Positions 29,772-40,746 of a stretch of 64,000 nucleotides of DNA are shown here, piece by piece. Each line of letters opens with the position of its first letter. The stretch's first letter is position 1. The position numbers and the translations under genes are program-made. The stretch comes from Phascolarctos cinereus (lineage: Eukaryota; Chordata; Mammalia; Diprotodontia; Phascolarctidae), in contig NW_018343990.1 in NCBI RefSeq assembly GCF_002099425.1, positions 372,001-436,000 of the forward strand, in the 5' to 3' direction. The notes beneath the pieces were generated by a model. That model did no database searches and was not told the origin of the DNA. It worked only from the letters and a program-made list of their open reading frames with translations.

Positions 29772-31099
29772 AGAAACTAAGCTAACAGTGTTGCCTGGTA
29801 GATTCCTAGGGGGCCTGCTTTAACTTCAAACTATTTTTACCTATTTTGTCTATTTTCTTAAACTTCTTTAAACTATCTATTTTCTTATTGTATAGAACCA
29901 TTAGTACAGTGGAGAAAGCAGTACAGCTAAACTTTGTGGGCTGAAGGAAAGAGATGCCACCATATACAATTAGAGTTCACCGAATTCCTTTTCATCCAGG
30001 GATACAACCAATAAAATAAACAAGAGGAAGCGGTGTAATGATTGCTAATGGATTTGAGACTGGCCACTTAGAATTCTACAAGTTTAGAACATCCAAAGCA
30101 AGGTGGAAGAGGTAAGGAATCAGGTAAGACTGGTGGTGCAATAAAGTAGAAAAGTCTTGGAGTCTCTAAATATTTCACCTCTTGCATTTGTCAACATCTT
30201 GTGTTCAGACACCATCTGATACAAAGAGATCATCTGCTTGACCTGGGTTCTTTGGAATTTCCATGTGGGATTGCATGGTCGTACTACCCCACTATGGGGT
30301 TAGTCTAGATTGACTATGTGCCTTCAGGTTCAGTAGAAACTGGTAGAGACCACTCTCTCCTTTAAAGATACGCCCACTATATGTTGGGAGCATGATAGTA
30401 ACATTTTTCTAAAAAGCTAGGGAAAAATGATTATGTAAGTTAAAAAACATGCCCCTTTAAAACTCTACAGTATTGATATGCTTAACAAGGCCTTTTCATC
30501 ATTAGTGTTAAGGTAAATTTCTACCTGAACTCAGATCAAATTATCACTAACTCTTAATTACGAGCATTTCAATGATGAGATTTCTCTGTTCCTTGATTCA
30601 ATTTGGTTTCTCTTATTTGAATCCTATTCAACACAGAGATTTCTCATTTTAAACAACATAAACATCATCCCTTGATGTTTGATGTGGGAAGGCTAATCCT
30701 TCCCAGGATGGAATGCCTCGGCACCAAACTCCATGAAATCTACTGTCCATTTCCTCAGATAGAATGCTTAGTTTGGAATGCTTAGTATCTGTGGGAGCCC
30801 AGTGGTAGCAGGGATGTTATCATCTGATATTCTCAGGCACCAAGAGAAATAAATATTAAAAGAAAAGTATTGCCTGCTCAAAATAAGCTGCAGAAATGCT
30901 ACACTTTTAAAGAGTCTAGAAATAAAAAGGCCTGTACTTTTTTGGGGGGAAATATATGGTTATCCTCTTCATGGCAACTCCAAGTGGGTTCTCCAGCTCT
31001 TTTTCTCTGTATTGACAAAAAAAATTTTTTTCAACAACCTGAACTCCTGTGAAAGAGTTTTTGTCTCTGAAAACAGGATCTGCTTTGGTATATAAATAG
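29772..31099. other. No gene or repeat recognised
   Basis: About 1.3 kb of unique-looking sequence, the longest such stretch in this part. No transposon words were found, and no open frame with motifs. Confidence 0.4.
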
Positions 31100-31312
31100 A
31101 ATTCGGTAGAATGGAAGTAGTCTACAAATTAAATGGGAAATTGTATGAAGGGTCATCTTCCATGGTACCTGCCATTAACTCAGGTGCTCAAGCAAAGACT
31201 GGATGGCCACTTTTGGGGGGATGTTGTAGAAGGAATTCATCTTCAAGCAGGAGCTGATATAGAAGGCTTCTCAGGTCCCTTCCAACTCTGAGATCCTGTG
31301 ATGCTTCAAACT
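31100..31312 (+). mobile_element. CR1/L3-type LINE 3' tail (plus)
   Basis: GTGCTCAAGCAAAGACTGG, ATGGCCACTTTTGGGGG, ATGTTGTAGAAGGAATTC and CAGGTCCCTTCCAACTCTG, GATCCTGTGAT: a typical CR1/L3 ending. Confidence 0.7.
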
Positions 31313-31678
31313 TCAGAGACATGAACAGGAATATCAGCAAGGGTCTGCTTTAGAAAGACCCTCTGATTTGCTAAGATAAAATTTCTTTTCTTTTCTCTCT
31401 GCTTTGTCCTTGGAGTGACCTATTTAAGGAGGGCTGGGGTGGGGGCAGCTCTGAAGGAAAAAATAGATATTTGTCAAGTGTGAGACAACTGGAACTGAAA
31501 GGATTCTCAGCTATGAGGTACAAACCCAAAGCCAGGGCAGCACCACCAGAGTTTTGCCCAAGGGCAGATAATTTAGAACTACCAAGAGCACTGCCCTTTC
31601 CTGCCTTCCCTTCCCCCGTGGTGGAGGCAGCCTTCTCGTAGAGGTTATTACTCCCTGTTTAATACCACCTCAAGTGAA
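31313..31678. other. No gene recognised; microsatellite flank
   Basis: Unique-looking, with GGGGTGGGGG at about 31436-31445. No coding signal. Confidence 0.4.
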
Positions 31679-31682
31679 GCAG

Positions 31683-31752
<70 letters not shown>

Positions 31753-31792
31753 CACTACCACCACTACTACTACTACCACCACCACCACCACC

Positions 31793-31827
<35 letters not shown>

Positions 31828-31828
31828 C
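31679..31828. repeat. (CTA/CCA)n trinucleotide microsatellite
   Basis: About 150 bases of ACT/CTA triplets with an inner block of ACC triplets (about 31750-31802) and return to ACT. The block structure suggests a point change spread by slippage. It is not in a coding frame that I can support. Confidence 0.95.
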
Positions 31829-31857
31829 CTACTAACACTTAATAGAATGATTTTCCC

Positions 31858-31945
31858 AAAATAATGTAAGCTCCTTGAGAAAAAGGAATTTTCTTTTGTC
31901 TTTTTTATCCCCTAGCACACAGTAAATACTTAATGGTTGATTGTT
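31858..31945 (+). mobile_element. L2-type 3' end (plus)
   Basis: AAAATAATGTAAGCTCCTTG, TTATCCCCTAGCACACAG and TAAATACTTAATGG: standard L2 ending, immediately after the triplet array. Confidence 0.7.
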
Positions 31946-33147
31946 CTGAAAGCAAAAATGACTATTTATGGTCCCGGTACATAGAGGAGCTAAGCATTCC
32001 CATCCTTCTTAGCACATCTCTAAAGGATTTCACATTTTAGCAACAATGATCCCAGGTTGGTCAACAAGGATCAGTGGGAGTGAAGTGCTACATCAGTAAA
32101 AAAAAATGGCTAAGATTCATGTGTAAAATTGCCTGTTTGAAGATTTCAGCCTTGGTAGAATGCTCAGTATCAAAAAACAATTAACAGTCCACCTTTCAAT
32201 ATGTGATTTTTAACAAGGCGCTATATCTTTCTTCATCTCAATATTCATCTTCAACTTTTTGCTCCACCCGCCCACTCACCCACCACTTCTACCATCTTGA
32301 AAAGCAAAAGTAAATAATATTAGTCAAGGATAGATGTAAACTAATCAGTGACTCTAAATTCTCCATCTGCCTCCCCAAAGAGAATGCTAGAATGTTTCAA
32401 AGTGGAGGTACAAAGGTTTTGAGGTCAGGTCTCAAGGGTAACAGACCCCTGTACTACTTCAAATATTTAGATCAGTGATAGAAGGGTTGATGACATGGTT
32501 CCCCATCATGAAATCAAGACCACAAGTGGTACAGTCTATCTCATTGTGAGACAAAACTATCATGCCCAGGGTTAATCAACTCTTTCTGAGGCTAATAAGA
32601 CCATTCTTAAGGTTTGAAGTAGTGATTCCCAATTCCCTTCCCAGACAGTCACCCTAAAACTCAGCAAGTTAATAAATACAAAAGCAATTTGTGTCTTCAA
32701 CCCTTAATTCTCTCCGTATCTTTGCCAATTCATCAAAAGGATGCTGATCGTGGTCTGGTCAGCAAGCAAACATATATACATACACACATACACGCACCTT
32801 TTTCTTTGGCCCACAAAGGAGCAAGCTGATCCATCCATCCATCCCTACACAGTTCCACAATTCAAAACATATTGATCAAAAGAAAAGAAATAAAAGTAGG
32901 TAGAAAGGCCAATAGCAAGATGAGAAAGAAAGTAGAGGGTGTATGTCAATGCTCTGGAGGTTGCCCTCCCCCCAAAAATACCACCAACCACATTCAACTT
33001 TCCAGACTTAAGAATGAAGGTACTGTGCTTGGGGTAGAAGACAGTGGGAAAGAGCAAAAGAAGACTGAGAGCTACTGTTGTGGATGGAAAGAAAGAAAGC
33101 AATAAGACAATTACTGGTCTGGAGGCTTGAGGAAAGGCCCAGAAATA
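31946..33147. other. No gene or repeat recognised
   Basis: About 1.2 kb of unique-looking DNA with a short CA/TA patch at 32770-32800 and ATCC words at 32829-32843. Opposite-strand open frames at 32845-33105 overlap one another and have no motif. Confidence 0.4.
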
Positions 33148-33173
33148 ATCAAATATCTATTAAGTGCCCACAG

Positions 33174-33441
33174 TGTGATCCAGAGGCAGCTAGGTGGTGC
33201 AATGGATAGAGCACCAGGCCTGGAATCAGGAAGACTTGAGTTCAAATGTGGCCTCAAATGCTAGCTGTGTGACCCTGGGAAAGTCACATAACCCTGTCTG
33301 CCTCAGTTTTCTCATCTGTAAAATGAGCTGGAGAAGGAAATGGCAAACCACTCCAGTATCTTTGCCAAGAAAACCCCAAATGGGGTAACAAAGAATCAGA
33401 CACAACTGAAATGACTGAACAACAACAAAATGTGATCCAGA
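33174..33441 (+). mobile_element. MAR1-like SINE, full length with target duplication (plus)
   Basis: Element 33185-33430: GGCAGCTAGGTGGTGCAATGG, GACTTGAGTTCAAATGTGG, CTGTGTGACCCTGGG, ATCTGTAAAATGAGCTGG, then the RTE tail to ACTGAACAACAACAAAA. A perfect 11-base direct repeat TGTGATCCAGA flanks it at 33174-33184 and 33431-33441. It interrupts what looks like an antisense L2 start (33148-33175). Confidence 0.9.
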
Positions 33442-33536
33442 TTCTTCCAAACTCAGACTCCAATGATGCCTCCTGTTCGGGGTATGGATATATGGGGTAA
33501 AGCACAAGAACATCCTACCTACTTCTCTAATTTTTT

Positions 33537-33682
33537 TTGGTTCAGATCCCAGTTCTGCTATCTATTATCTGTGTGACCTTGGGCACATCACTTAGAATCT
33601 CTGGGCACCATTTTCCTTATCTCTAAAACGGAAGACTTAGAAAGAAATTAATTCCAAGGTCCCACCTTTATCTAAATCCATT
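33537..33682 (+). mobile_element. MIR-like CORE-SINE, 5'-truncated (plus)
   Basis: GGTTCAGATCCCAGTTCTG, CTGTGTGACCTTGGGC, CTTATCTCTAAAACGGAAG and the tail CCAAGGTCCCACC. Confidence 0.7.
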
Positions 33683-33942
33683 ACCCAATGATTTTCCAAA
33701 AACCACCTTCACATCACCTTCCAACTCTGCCACTTTCAGAAGTTACACCCTGCAGCTGCCAGGTCACACACTCTCTGTACCTTGTTCCTCATTCCCCCAG
33801 GAAGCTTGGAGGGGCCAATGTCCTCTCCCTACTCCAAGCTAACCCAGATGAGGGTGGTCACCAGCATCATTTTGCGGATACTGCCTCTTCAGAGTCAAAC
33901 AAGTCGGAGATCAGAAAAGTACTGTGGTGTCAGTACCAGAAG
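33683..33942. other. No repeat recognised
   Basis: Short unique stretch. Open frames of 88 and 95 codons crossing into the next SINE are partly SINE sequence. Confidence 0.35.
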
Positions 33943-34121
33943 CAACAAATTTAGGAGGCAGCTAGGTGGTGCAGTGGATAGAGCACCGGCCCTGGAGTCA
34001 GGAGGACCTGAGTTCAAATCCGGCCTCAGACACTTGACACTTATTAGCTATGTGACCCTGAGCAAGTAACTTTTAACCCCATTGCCTAGCCAAAAAAAAG
34101 AAAAAAGAAATCAACAAATTT
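33943..34121 (+). mobile_element. Young WSINE-like CORE-SINE with target duplication (plus)
   Basis: Element about 33955-34111: close to the family consensus in head, box B and core (GCAGTGGATAGAGCACC, GAGTTCAAATCCGGCCTC, TATGTGACCCTGAGCAAG), ending in an A-rich tail. The 10-base direct repeat CAACAAATTT is at 33943-33952 and 34112-34121. Confidence 0.9.
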
Positions 34122-34184
34122 GGTCCTGTCACACAACCCACAGCTGCCTCCTTCTCTCTGATTTATTGTTTCAGAAGGAACGAA

Positions 34185-34445
34185 GGAAGGGAACACGTAT
34201 TTATTAACCATCTACTATGTGTCATGCACTGTGCTAAGCACTTTAAAATTATCTCATTTGATTTTCAGCAACACGCCTGAGGTAGCTGATATTATTATCC
34301 CAATTTTATAGATAAGGAAACTAAGGCAAACAGAGGTTAAGTGACTTGCCCAGGGTAACACAGTTCATAAGTGTCTGAGGCTGGATATGAATTCAGGTCT
34401 TCCTGACTCTAAACCCAGCACTCCACTGTACTACTAGCTGCCTAG
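34185..34445 (-). mobile_element. THER1-like CORE-SINE (minus)
   Basis: ACCATCTACTATGTGTC, GCACTGTGCTAAGCAC, AAATTATCTCATTTG, GGAAACTAAGGCAAACAGAGG, TTGCCCAGGGTAACACAG and the reversed head to CTAGCTGCC. Well preserved. Confidence 0.85.
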
Positions 34446-34686
34446 AAAGGTTCATTAATACCTCTACTCCATACAGCTCCAAGTTAGGGTAACCAATCCT
34501 AACTAACAATACTGATATGCAATACATCTCCCTTTCTGATTTTCTTCCTCCACAAGGAAGGTGTGTACATACATAGATATGCATAAACATATTAATGTGT
34601 GTATTCATACCATGTACATATGTATGTAGATTATTTGGCATTTTCTTTTTATGCTTTGCAAATTGGTTTTTTTTTTATTAATTTAC

Positions 34687-34760
34687 ATCAGCTAGGTAGT
34701 ATGGTTAGAGTGTGGGACTTAATGTCAGGAATACTTGTGTTCAAACTCCTCAGCCTACCT
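34687..34760 (+). mobile_element. CORE-SINE head fragment (plus)
   Basis: TCAGCTAGGTAGTATGG, AGTGTGGGACTTAATGTCAGG and TGTGTTCAAACTCCTC. Only the tRNA-like head remains. Confidence 0.6.
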
Positions 34761-35117
34761 CCTAACACTCCATCCAACAGAGACCACGTATTCATCCCAA
34801 TGAGTATTTGCAGCCCGCGCTCAAATACCATCCAAGAGCTTATACCCACTGATTGAAACTTAGACTTGATAACCATCCATCAACAGCTTGCAACCTGTGA
34901 CCTCCCTGCACTTAGGCCTGGATGTATCCAGCAGAGATCAAGAAGGACACCAACTACAGAATTTATAGGTGTCTGTTTAGGCAGAAGAAAGTAGACCTGA
35001 AGCAACATTCTTCTTTGTGCTTACTTCTTAGGTATGTGTTCTAATTTGTGTCACCCATGTTTTGTGGTCATAAAAAACATATCCAGAACCACTCAAATGA
35101 TAAGATTAAAAAAGAAG
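34761..35117. other. No gene or repeat recognised
   Basis: Unique-looking; nothing supportable. Confidence 0.35.
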
Positions 35118-35280
35118 CAGTAGCTAGGGTAGTAGACAGAGCATCAGACTTAAAAGTCCAGGAAGATGTAGGTGCTAGGCACTCAGTCAGTCCAGTGATG
35201 CAGTCCCCTCTGATACAGCCTAGCTGGGTGTCCCTAGATAAAGTACTTAACTTCTCAGTACCCCCAGGTAACTCTGCAAA
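35118..35280 (+). mobile_element. Diverged CORE-SINE (plus)
   Basis: GTAGCTAGGGTAGTAGACAG, GCATCAGACTTAAAAGTCC, then a disrupted middle, CTAGCTGGGTGTCCCTAG and GTACTTAACTTCTCAG. Extra bases between box B and core suggest an insertion. Confidence 0.5.
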
Positions 35281-35487
35281 ATCAAAAATTGCAGAGCAGG
35301 TGAGCAGGGGTTAATCTACACTGGTAGAACTGGTTTCTTCATCAACTGTTCCCTATAGCAATAAAATTATAGCTATATGTAGTGAGATAGACAGATGAAT
35401 AAAATTAAATAAAAATTTGAGGTCATGACACATTTAGCAAATTACTAGACAAAAGTAATTTCTACATCATGGTAATTCATACCTAAA

Positions 35488-35728
35488 TAGCTAGCATTCA
35501 TATAGAGTTTTAAGATGTGCATAGGTTAACTCATTTGATCCTCACAACAACCCCGAAAAGCAGGTATTGATATTATCACCATTTTCTAGAAAAGGAAACT
35601 GAAGCTGAGAAATATTAAGGGACTTGCATAGTGCCACACAGCTACTAAGTATCTGGGCCAGGATTTGAACACAAGTCTTCCCAACTTTAACTCTGACACT
35701 CTATCCACTATATCACCAAGCTGACATA
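35488..35728 (-). mobile_element. THER1-like CORE-SINE (minus)
   Basis: GCTAGCATTCATATAG, TTTGATCCTCACAACAACCCC, AAGGAAACTGAAGC, GCCACACAGCTACTAAG and CACTCTATCCACTATATCACC. Full length and moderately diverged. Confidence 0.75.
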
Positions 35729-35859
35729 GATTTATAAAAATAATTTGCAAAGCACAAAAAGAAAATGCCTAACAGTATACACACATTTGTGCATAGTATG
35801 TTTATACACATAGTATGTTTACATATTTTTACCACACCATTTTACCATTTTTACCTATC
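35729..35859. other. Short unique stretch
   Basis: AT-rich leader before the LINE, with a small duplicate of CATAGTATGTTTA near 35800. Confidence 0.3.
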
Positions 35860-36169
35860 CTCAAAGTCCTGTGACAACAGGCAAGTGATGAAGCAGCAGG
35901 TACAAATACACTGGGAACTGTAGTCACAACCCTGCACACAGGTGACTCAGGCCATAGGGTCATCTTGGAAGCAGCAGTGGGATTCGGCAGCCCCCTAGGT
36001 GTCTGAGATGCTTTTTAAGGATCACACTGCTCACTTCCTGGTGTGGGGAAGGGGCTAGAAAAGGTGCCCTAAAAATAATCTGCTTACCCAAACCTGGCCT
36101 GATTATGGCAGCAGGTGGGGATCCCACCCTGTGGTCAACACACAAAAAAAGTACAAAAACTTCTACAAA

Positions 36170-36652
36170 GATGATTCCACAGTACAAGGAATGTGTGTAC
36201 ACTTATAGACAACACAAAATCCAGTAGGCCTGAAAGACAACAGCTCTTGTTTCAAGAGAACTTAGCAGGTATAGCATCCAAATAGCCATGAATGAAACAA
36301 GGCTGGCAAATGAAGGCCAGCTTACTGAAATGCTGGATAGGCATTTTCTGGAATGGTCAGTTAAGGGGAGCACTGTGAAGCTGATATAAGTTTTGCAACC
36401 AAAACTAATCCAGTCAACAAGCTTGTATGTCTACCTAAAGGAATGAATGATGGGCTCATGACAATGTGGTTGCCACTTGCAGAAAAATGCCACACCCCCA
36501 TCATCAGTGCCTATGCTCACACCATGAAGAACCCTGATAAGGTGAAAGAAAAATTTTATGAAGACCAGGAGAACGTTATCATAAATGTGCCAAAAGAGGA
36601 CAAGTTTATAATCCTGGGTGACTTTCATGCTAGAGTAGGCTCAGACTATTGA
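36170..36652 (+). pseudogene. LINE endonuclease domain remnant
   Basis: Translated words RTALVSREL-like (36227 onward) and the frame 36443-36652 with IISAYAHTM, NPDKVKEKFYED and ILGDFHARVG mark an apurinic-type endonuclease as carried by non-LTR elements. The usual motif is GDFNARVG, so the Asn is replaced by His here. The frame stops at 36650-36652. Confidence 0.8.
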
Positions 36653-37035
36653 CAAGGCAGGGAGTCCTTGGGAGGAATAGAGTCGGAAACAGCAATAGCA
36701 ATAGTCACTTGCTACTGAAGACTCATGCATTTTGTGGCCTTTTCATCACCAATGCTGTCTTCTGTTTATCCAAATGCAATAAAACTTTATGGATGCACCT
36801 TCACAGCAAAGATTGGCATTCAATAGACTGTGATTGTAAGGAGAAGAGATAGATAGGATGTGAGATTGATGAATGTAATGTGTGGTGCAGAGTGCTAGAC
36901 TGACCCTAGATTTATCCTCTCCAAGCTACATATTCGAATTCAACAAAAGTATGGCCCCAAGGCAAAATTACTACCAGAATTATTAAAGTCAAGAAATCAG
37001 AGTGGTTCTCTGAGCAGGAAGAGTTTGTCGCTAGC

Positions 37036-37539
37036 TTGGAGGGAAACGTGAGCCAACACACAGTTGGCAACAGTGAAGCAGAAAAGGAGCGAACGGCTTT
37101 CAGAGATTTGGTGTATAGCACTTCATTTGCTTATCTGGGTCAGAACACTTACAAACATCAAGACTGGTTTGATGAAAATGATGGGGAAATGAAAATGAAA
37201 AAACGAGAACTCCACAGGGTTTACCAGCAGAATAGTTCATCCATCTCTAACAAGGTAGCATTTAATTCCACCAAAAGTAAAATTCAAGTGAAGCTTAGAG
37301 AGATGCAAGATTCATGGCTCAGTAAGAAGGCAGATGAAATTCAGTTTTATGTTGTCAGTAACAATCCAAAGTGCTTTTATTATGCCCTGAAGGCTATTTA
37401 TGGGCCAAAGACCTATGGTTTATCTCAACTACTCAGTGCTGATGGAGCCACATTGATTAATGCTAAGAACATGATCCTAGAGAGATGGGCTGAACACTTC
37501 CATTGTGTTCCCAATGGGACCGTCATCTATCAATGCTGA
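37036..37539 (+). pseudogene. LINE linker region open frame
   Basis: The longest surviving frame of the LINE (167 residues from the ATG at 37036). It contains KHQDWFDEND, FNSTKSKIQVKLREMQDSW, LSKKADEIQ, YALKAIYGP, LLSADGATLI and ILERWAEHF, which in this family lie between the endonuclease and the reverse transcriptase. It ends at 37537-37539. Confidence 0.8.
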
Positions 37540-37599
37540 AGACATTGACTGTTTACTTCAGATTGAAGTAATCTTCAACTAAAAGCTGAATTAGTAGCT

Positions 37600-38780
37600 A
37601 GCTGAAATTCCAACTGAAGAAGAGGTTCTGAATGTCATTAGGCTCCTTTTGTGTGGCAAAGAACCTGATGCTTATTCTATTTCAGCTTAGATTTACATGA
37701 TCAGAGGTGAGGGTGGGGGGAGTCCATTCCTCATACAAAAGTTGACTGAAATTTTCTGGATTATATAGTAAGAGCAGGTTATCCCCCAGGAGTTCAAGGG
37801 TGCCTCCCTTGTCCATCTCTGTAAAGATAAAGGAAATAGATTGTCTTATGACAATTATAGGGAGGAGGACAGTCCTCTCTCTTAGTCATTGTTAGCAAGA
37901 TTCTTGCCAGAGTCCTCTTTAACAGGCTGATCCTTCTCCCAGAAGATGGTCATCTATCTGAGAACCAGTGTGGCTTCAGAAAGGGCCAAGGAACTGTTGA
38001 TATGGCATTTGCTGCCCAACAACTCCAGGAGAAATGTCAGGAGCATAACAGAGGTCTGTACACATTTGTAGATCTGACCAAGGCCTTTGATACTGTCAGT
38101 CATGAGGCTTATGAAAATTATGTCAAAATTTAGTTGCCCAGAGAAGTTCATCAGTATTGTACTTCAAGTATATGATAGCATGCTTGCCTGAGTTCTGGAT
38201 AATGGACAATGCTCTCATGTTTGCCCAGTCACCAATGGAGTGAAACAAGGCTATGTGCTTGCTCCCAAGATTTTTCAGTCATGTTGTCAAACATCTTCAA
38301 GGAGGACAAACATGGCAACAAGGTCAGGTACTGCACTGATAGCAAATTCTTCAACTTGAAAAGAATACAAGCCAAGACCAAAGCGGAAGGAATGTTGGTG
38401 AATGATTTTTTATTTGCAGATAACTGTGCACTCAGTGCAGCCTCTGAAGCTGAGACACAACAAAATATGGATCAACTCTGCTGCTTGTGCTAATTTTGGC
38501 CTAACAATTAACACCAAGAAAACACAGGTGCTCCATCAGCCACCACCACACCATCCATATGTGGAACCATCGGTTACAGCAAACAGAGAAGTTTTGAATA
38601 CTGTGGATGAATTCATTTACTTTGGCAATATACTTTCCAGGGACGTACACATAGATGAGGTTGACATACACCTTTCCAGAGCTAGCTAAGTATTTGGGAG
38701 GCTCCAAAGGGAAGTGTGAGAGAGAAGAGGTATTAAATTGACTCCCAAACTGAAGGTCTACAGAGCTGTTGTGCTGACCT
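37600..38780 (+). pseudogene. LINE reverse-transcriptase remnant
   Basis: Motifs in order across several frames: PTEEEVLNVI (37605), FRKGQGTVDM (37975), FVDLTKAFDTVS (38065-38100), NGVKQGYVLAP (38234-38266), NDFLFADNCAL (38401-38433), FGLTINTKKTQVLHQPP (38493 onward) and FIYFGNILSR. The catalytic FADD box reads FADN: the second Asp codon is AAC at 38422-38424. Confidence 0.8.
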
Positions 38781-39268
38781 CATCGTTGTATGCCTATGAA
38801 ACCTAGACAGTATACCATCACCATGCCAGGAAACTGAATCACTTCCATTTGAATTGTCTTAGGAAGATCCTGAAGGTCACCTGGCAGGCTATGATACCAG
38901 ACACTGAAGTCCTTTCTCGAACTAAACTGCCAAGCATTCAAACTCTACTGCAGAGAGGGCAACTATGATGCACTGGCCATGTTGTTCGAAGACCAAATGT
39001 AGGCTTGCCTAAAAAACTATTTTACAGAGAACTCATAGAGGGCAAGTGCTCACATGGTGGTCAGAGGAAGTGACAAGGATGCTCAAGGTATCTCAAGAAC
39101 TTTAAAATTGATTGTGTGACATGGGAGACACTGGCATAGGACCACCCAACATGGTGTGCCCAAATCAGAGAAGGTGCTGTGTTCTATGAGCAAAGCAGAA
39201 TTGAAATAGCTCTAAAGAAATGTGAGATGCACAAATTTAGAGAATCCTCCCCAAACGTTCACATGGAC

Positions 39269-39408
39269 TATTTGTGCCCTACCTGTGGTAGAACATTCTG
39301 AGGTTCATATTGATCTAATCAGCCACAGTCAGATACACTGTAATTTGACTCTAACAAAGTGATGTCATTTTGGTCCTCTTCGAGGACAAAGGATGACAAC
39401 CCACCAGC
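39269..39408 (+). pseudogene. LINE C-terminal zinc-finger remnant and 3' end
   Basis: YLCPTCGRTF is read at 39269-39298, the first half of a CxxC finger; the second half is lost after a stop. Downstream the sequence ends GTGATGTCATTTTGG, TCCTCTTCGAGG, ACAAAGGATGACAACCC without a long poly-A, as RTE-type ends do. Confidence 0.65.
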
Positions 39409-39424
39409 CATGTTTACATACTTT

Positions 39425-39683
39425 CATTGTTGTTGATCAGTCATTTCAGTCATGACCAGCTCTTTATGACTCCATTAGGGGTTTTCTTGTGAAGATACTG
39501 GAGTGGTTTGCCATTTCCTTCTCCAGGTTATTTTACAAATGGTGAAACTGAGACAAACAAGGTTAAGTGACTTGCCCAGGGTCACCGAGCTGCTAAATGG
39601 GTAAGGCCAGATTTGAATTCAGGAAGATGAGTCTTCCTTGACTCCAAGTCCAACATCTATCCACTGTGCCACCTAGCTGCCCT
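39425..39683 (-). mobile_element. MAR1-like SINE with RTE tail (minus)
   Basis: TTGTTGTTGATCAGTCATTTC, GGGGTTTTCTTGTG, GGAGTGGTTTGCCATTTCC, GTGAAACTGAGACAAAC and CTATCCACTGTGCCACCTAG. It starts within 20 bases of the end of the LINE. Confidence 0.85.
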
Positions 39684-39758
39684 AGAAGGGTCCACATTTG
39701 AACTCAGGTCTTCCTGACTTCAATCCCAGAGTTGTATCCACAGTGACACCTAGCTACA
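39684..39758 (-). mobile_element. SINE 5' part (minus)
   Basis: ACATTTGAACTCAGGTCTTCC, TGACTTCAATCCCAG and TATCCACAGTGACACC are a second reversed SINE head directly abutting the previous one. Confidence 0.65.
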
Positions 39759-39844
39759 TGTTTAAATATGCATATATGTGTGTAAGCACACCCTACCATT
39801 AGTATTGCAACTACTCTTCCTATACATGAGGTCAATTCTATTAA

Positions 39845-39945
39845 AATATGAAGATAGGAAGGGGTTATTTTTTGTATTTATACTTTCTTCCCAGCACTTA
39901 GCCCAAGAGTTGGTACATAGAAAGCCTTAAGAAATGCTTTTAAAT
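39845..39945 (+). mobile_element. L2-type 3' end (plus)
   Basis: CCAGCACTTAGCCCAAG, GTTGGTACATAGAAAGCC and TAAGAAATGC, a decayed L2 end. Confidence 0.5.
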
Positions 39946-40129
39946 TTATTCATTCATTTTTTTTAATGACATATGGAATTTCCTGTTGAATCTTAAATTC
40001 ATAATCCACTTTGACATCCCCTGGAGTTGGTGCTATGAATCATATTGGAAAATGACAACCAACACAATACAAATCTCATTTTCTTAAATCTCATGTTGTT
40101 CAGTGTTAATTGAATCAATGACTGCTTAG

Positions 40130-40500
40130 ATTCTTTTGAAATGTTTATTCATCTTCAATCCTTCAAGGTTCTGTCTTTTTTTCTCACTTTGAGTACTTCC
40201 TCCACCAATGCAAATTGCAACCCCTCCAAGCCTTGGCAGAAAGATAGTATTTGGGAGCATCTAGCTCCACTCACTTCAAAAGTCATCAACTGGTAGCCAA
40301 AGCACTGGGTGATTAGTGACTTAAGGAGGTAAGTCTTGGGGTGACAGGCATCCACTCCAAGCCTGTTTTCTAAACCTGTTCCACTGGGTAGAACTTACCA
40401 GAGATCGTACTTGGCGGCAGAGCTTTCAGAAAGTCAGGGTCACTTCTATCCATACCATGGAGAACCCCTGGAAGTAATTTTAAATTCTTCAAGCTTTAGT
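40130..40500. other. Unclassified, possibly repeat-derived
   Basis: The stretch with GTACTTCCTCCACCAATGC, CACTCCAAGCCTG, GAACTTACCAGAG and CATACCATGGAGAACC has the feel of a decayed interspersed repeat, but I cannot name the family. No open frame of note. Confidence 0.3.
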
Positions 40501-40644
40501 TTAAAACGTTTTAAAATTAATTTGTCACATACACCATTCCAACGTTCCCATAACGACAACAGTCTAATCTGCTAACTGGTTGACACTCTACCACCTTCTT
40601 CTGCTTGTTGTTTCTACACTACACTACACGCTGCCAGGTTGGTC

Positions 40645-40720
40645 AGTCCAGCAGCATTTATTTAATACCTGCTATACACAAGGCAATTTTCCACACACTT
40701 TAAGGGAGTATCAAGATTGA
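40645..40720 (-). mobile_element. L2-type 3' end scrap (antisense)
   Basis: CAGCAGCATTTATTTAATACC, TGCTATACACAAGGC and TTTTCCACACAC, opening of an antisense L2. Confidence 0.45.
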
Positions 40721-40746
40721 CAGTGCATGATATTGCTCTTTGTGAC

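Larger units (their letters stand above)
35860..39408 (+). mobile_element. RTE-like LINE, near full length, inactive
   Basis: A ~3.5-kb LINE read on the plus strand: a probable 5' region (35860-36160), an endonuclease (36170-36900), a linker region, reverse transcriptase (about 37600-38780), a C-terminal region, a zinc-finger remnant near 39269-39298, and a 3' end with CATTTTGGTCCTCTTCGAGG and GATGACAACCC. The RTE-group label is from memory of similar vertebrate proteins (GDFNARVG, DLTKAFDTVSREG, FADDCAL patterns) and could be a sister lineage such as RTEX. Several stops and frame changes interrupt it. Confidence 0.8.
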
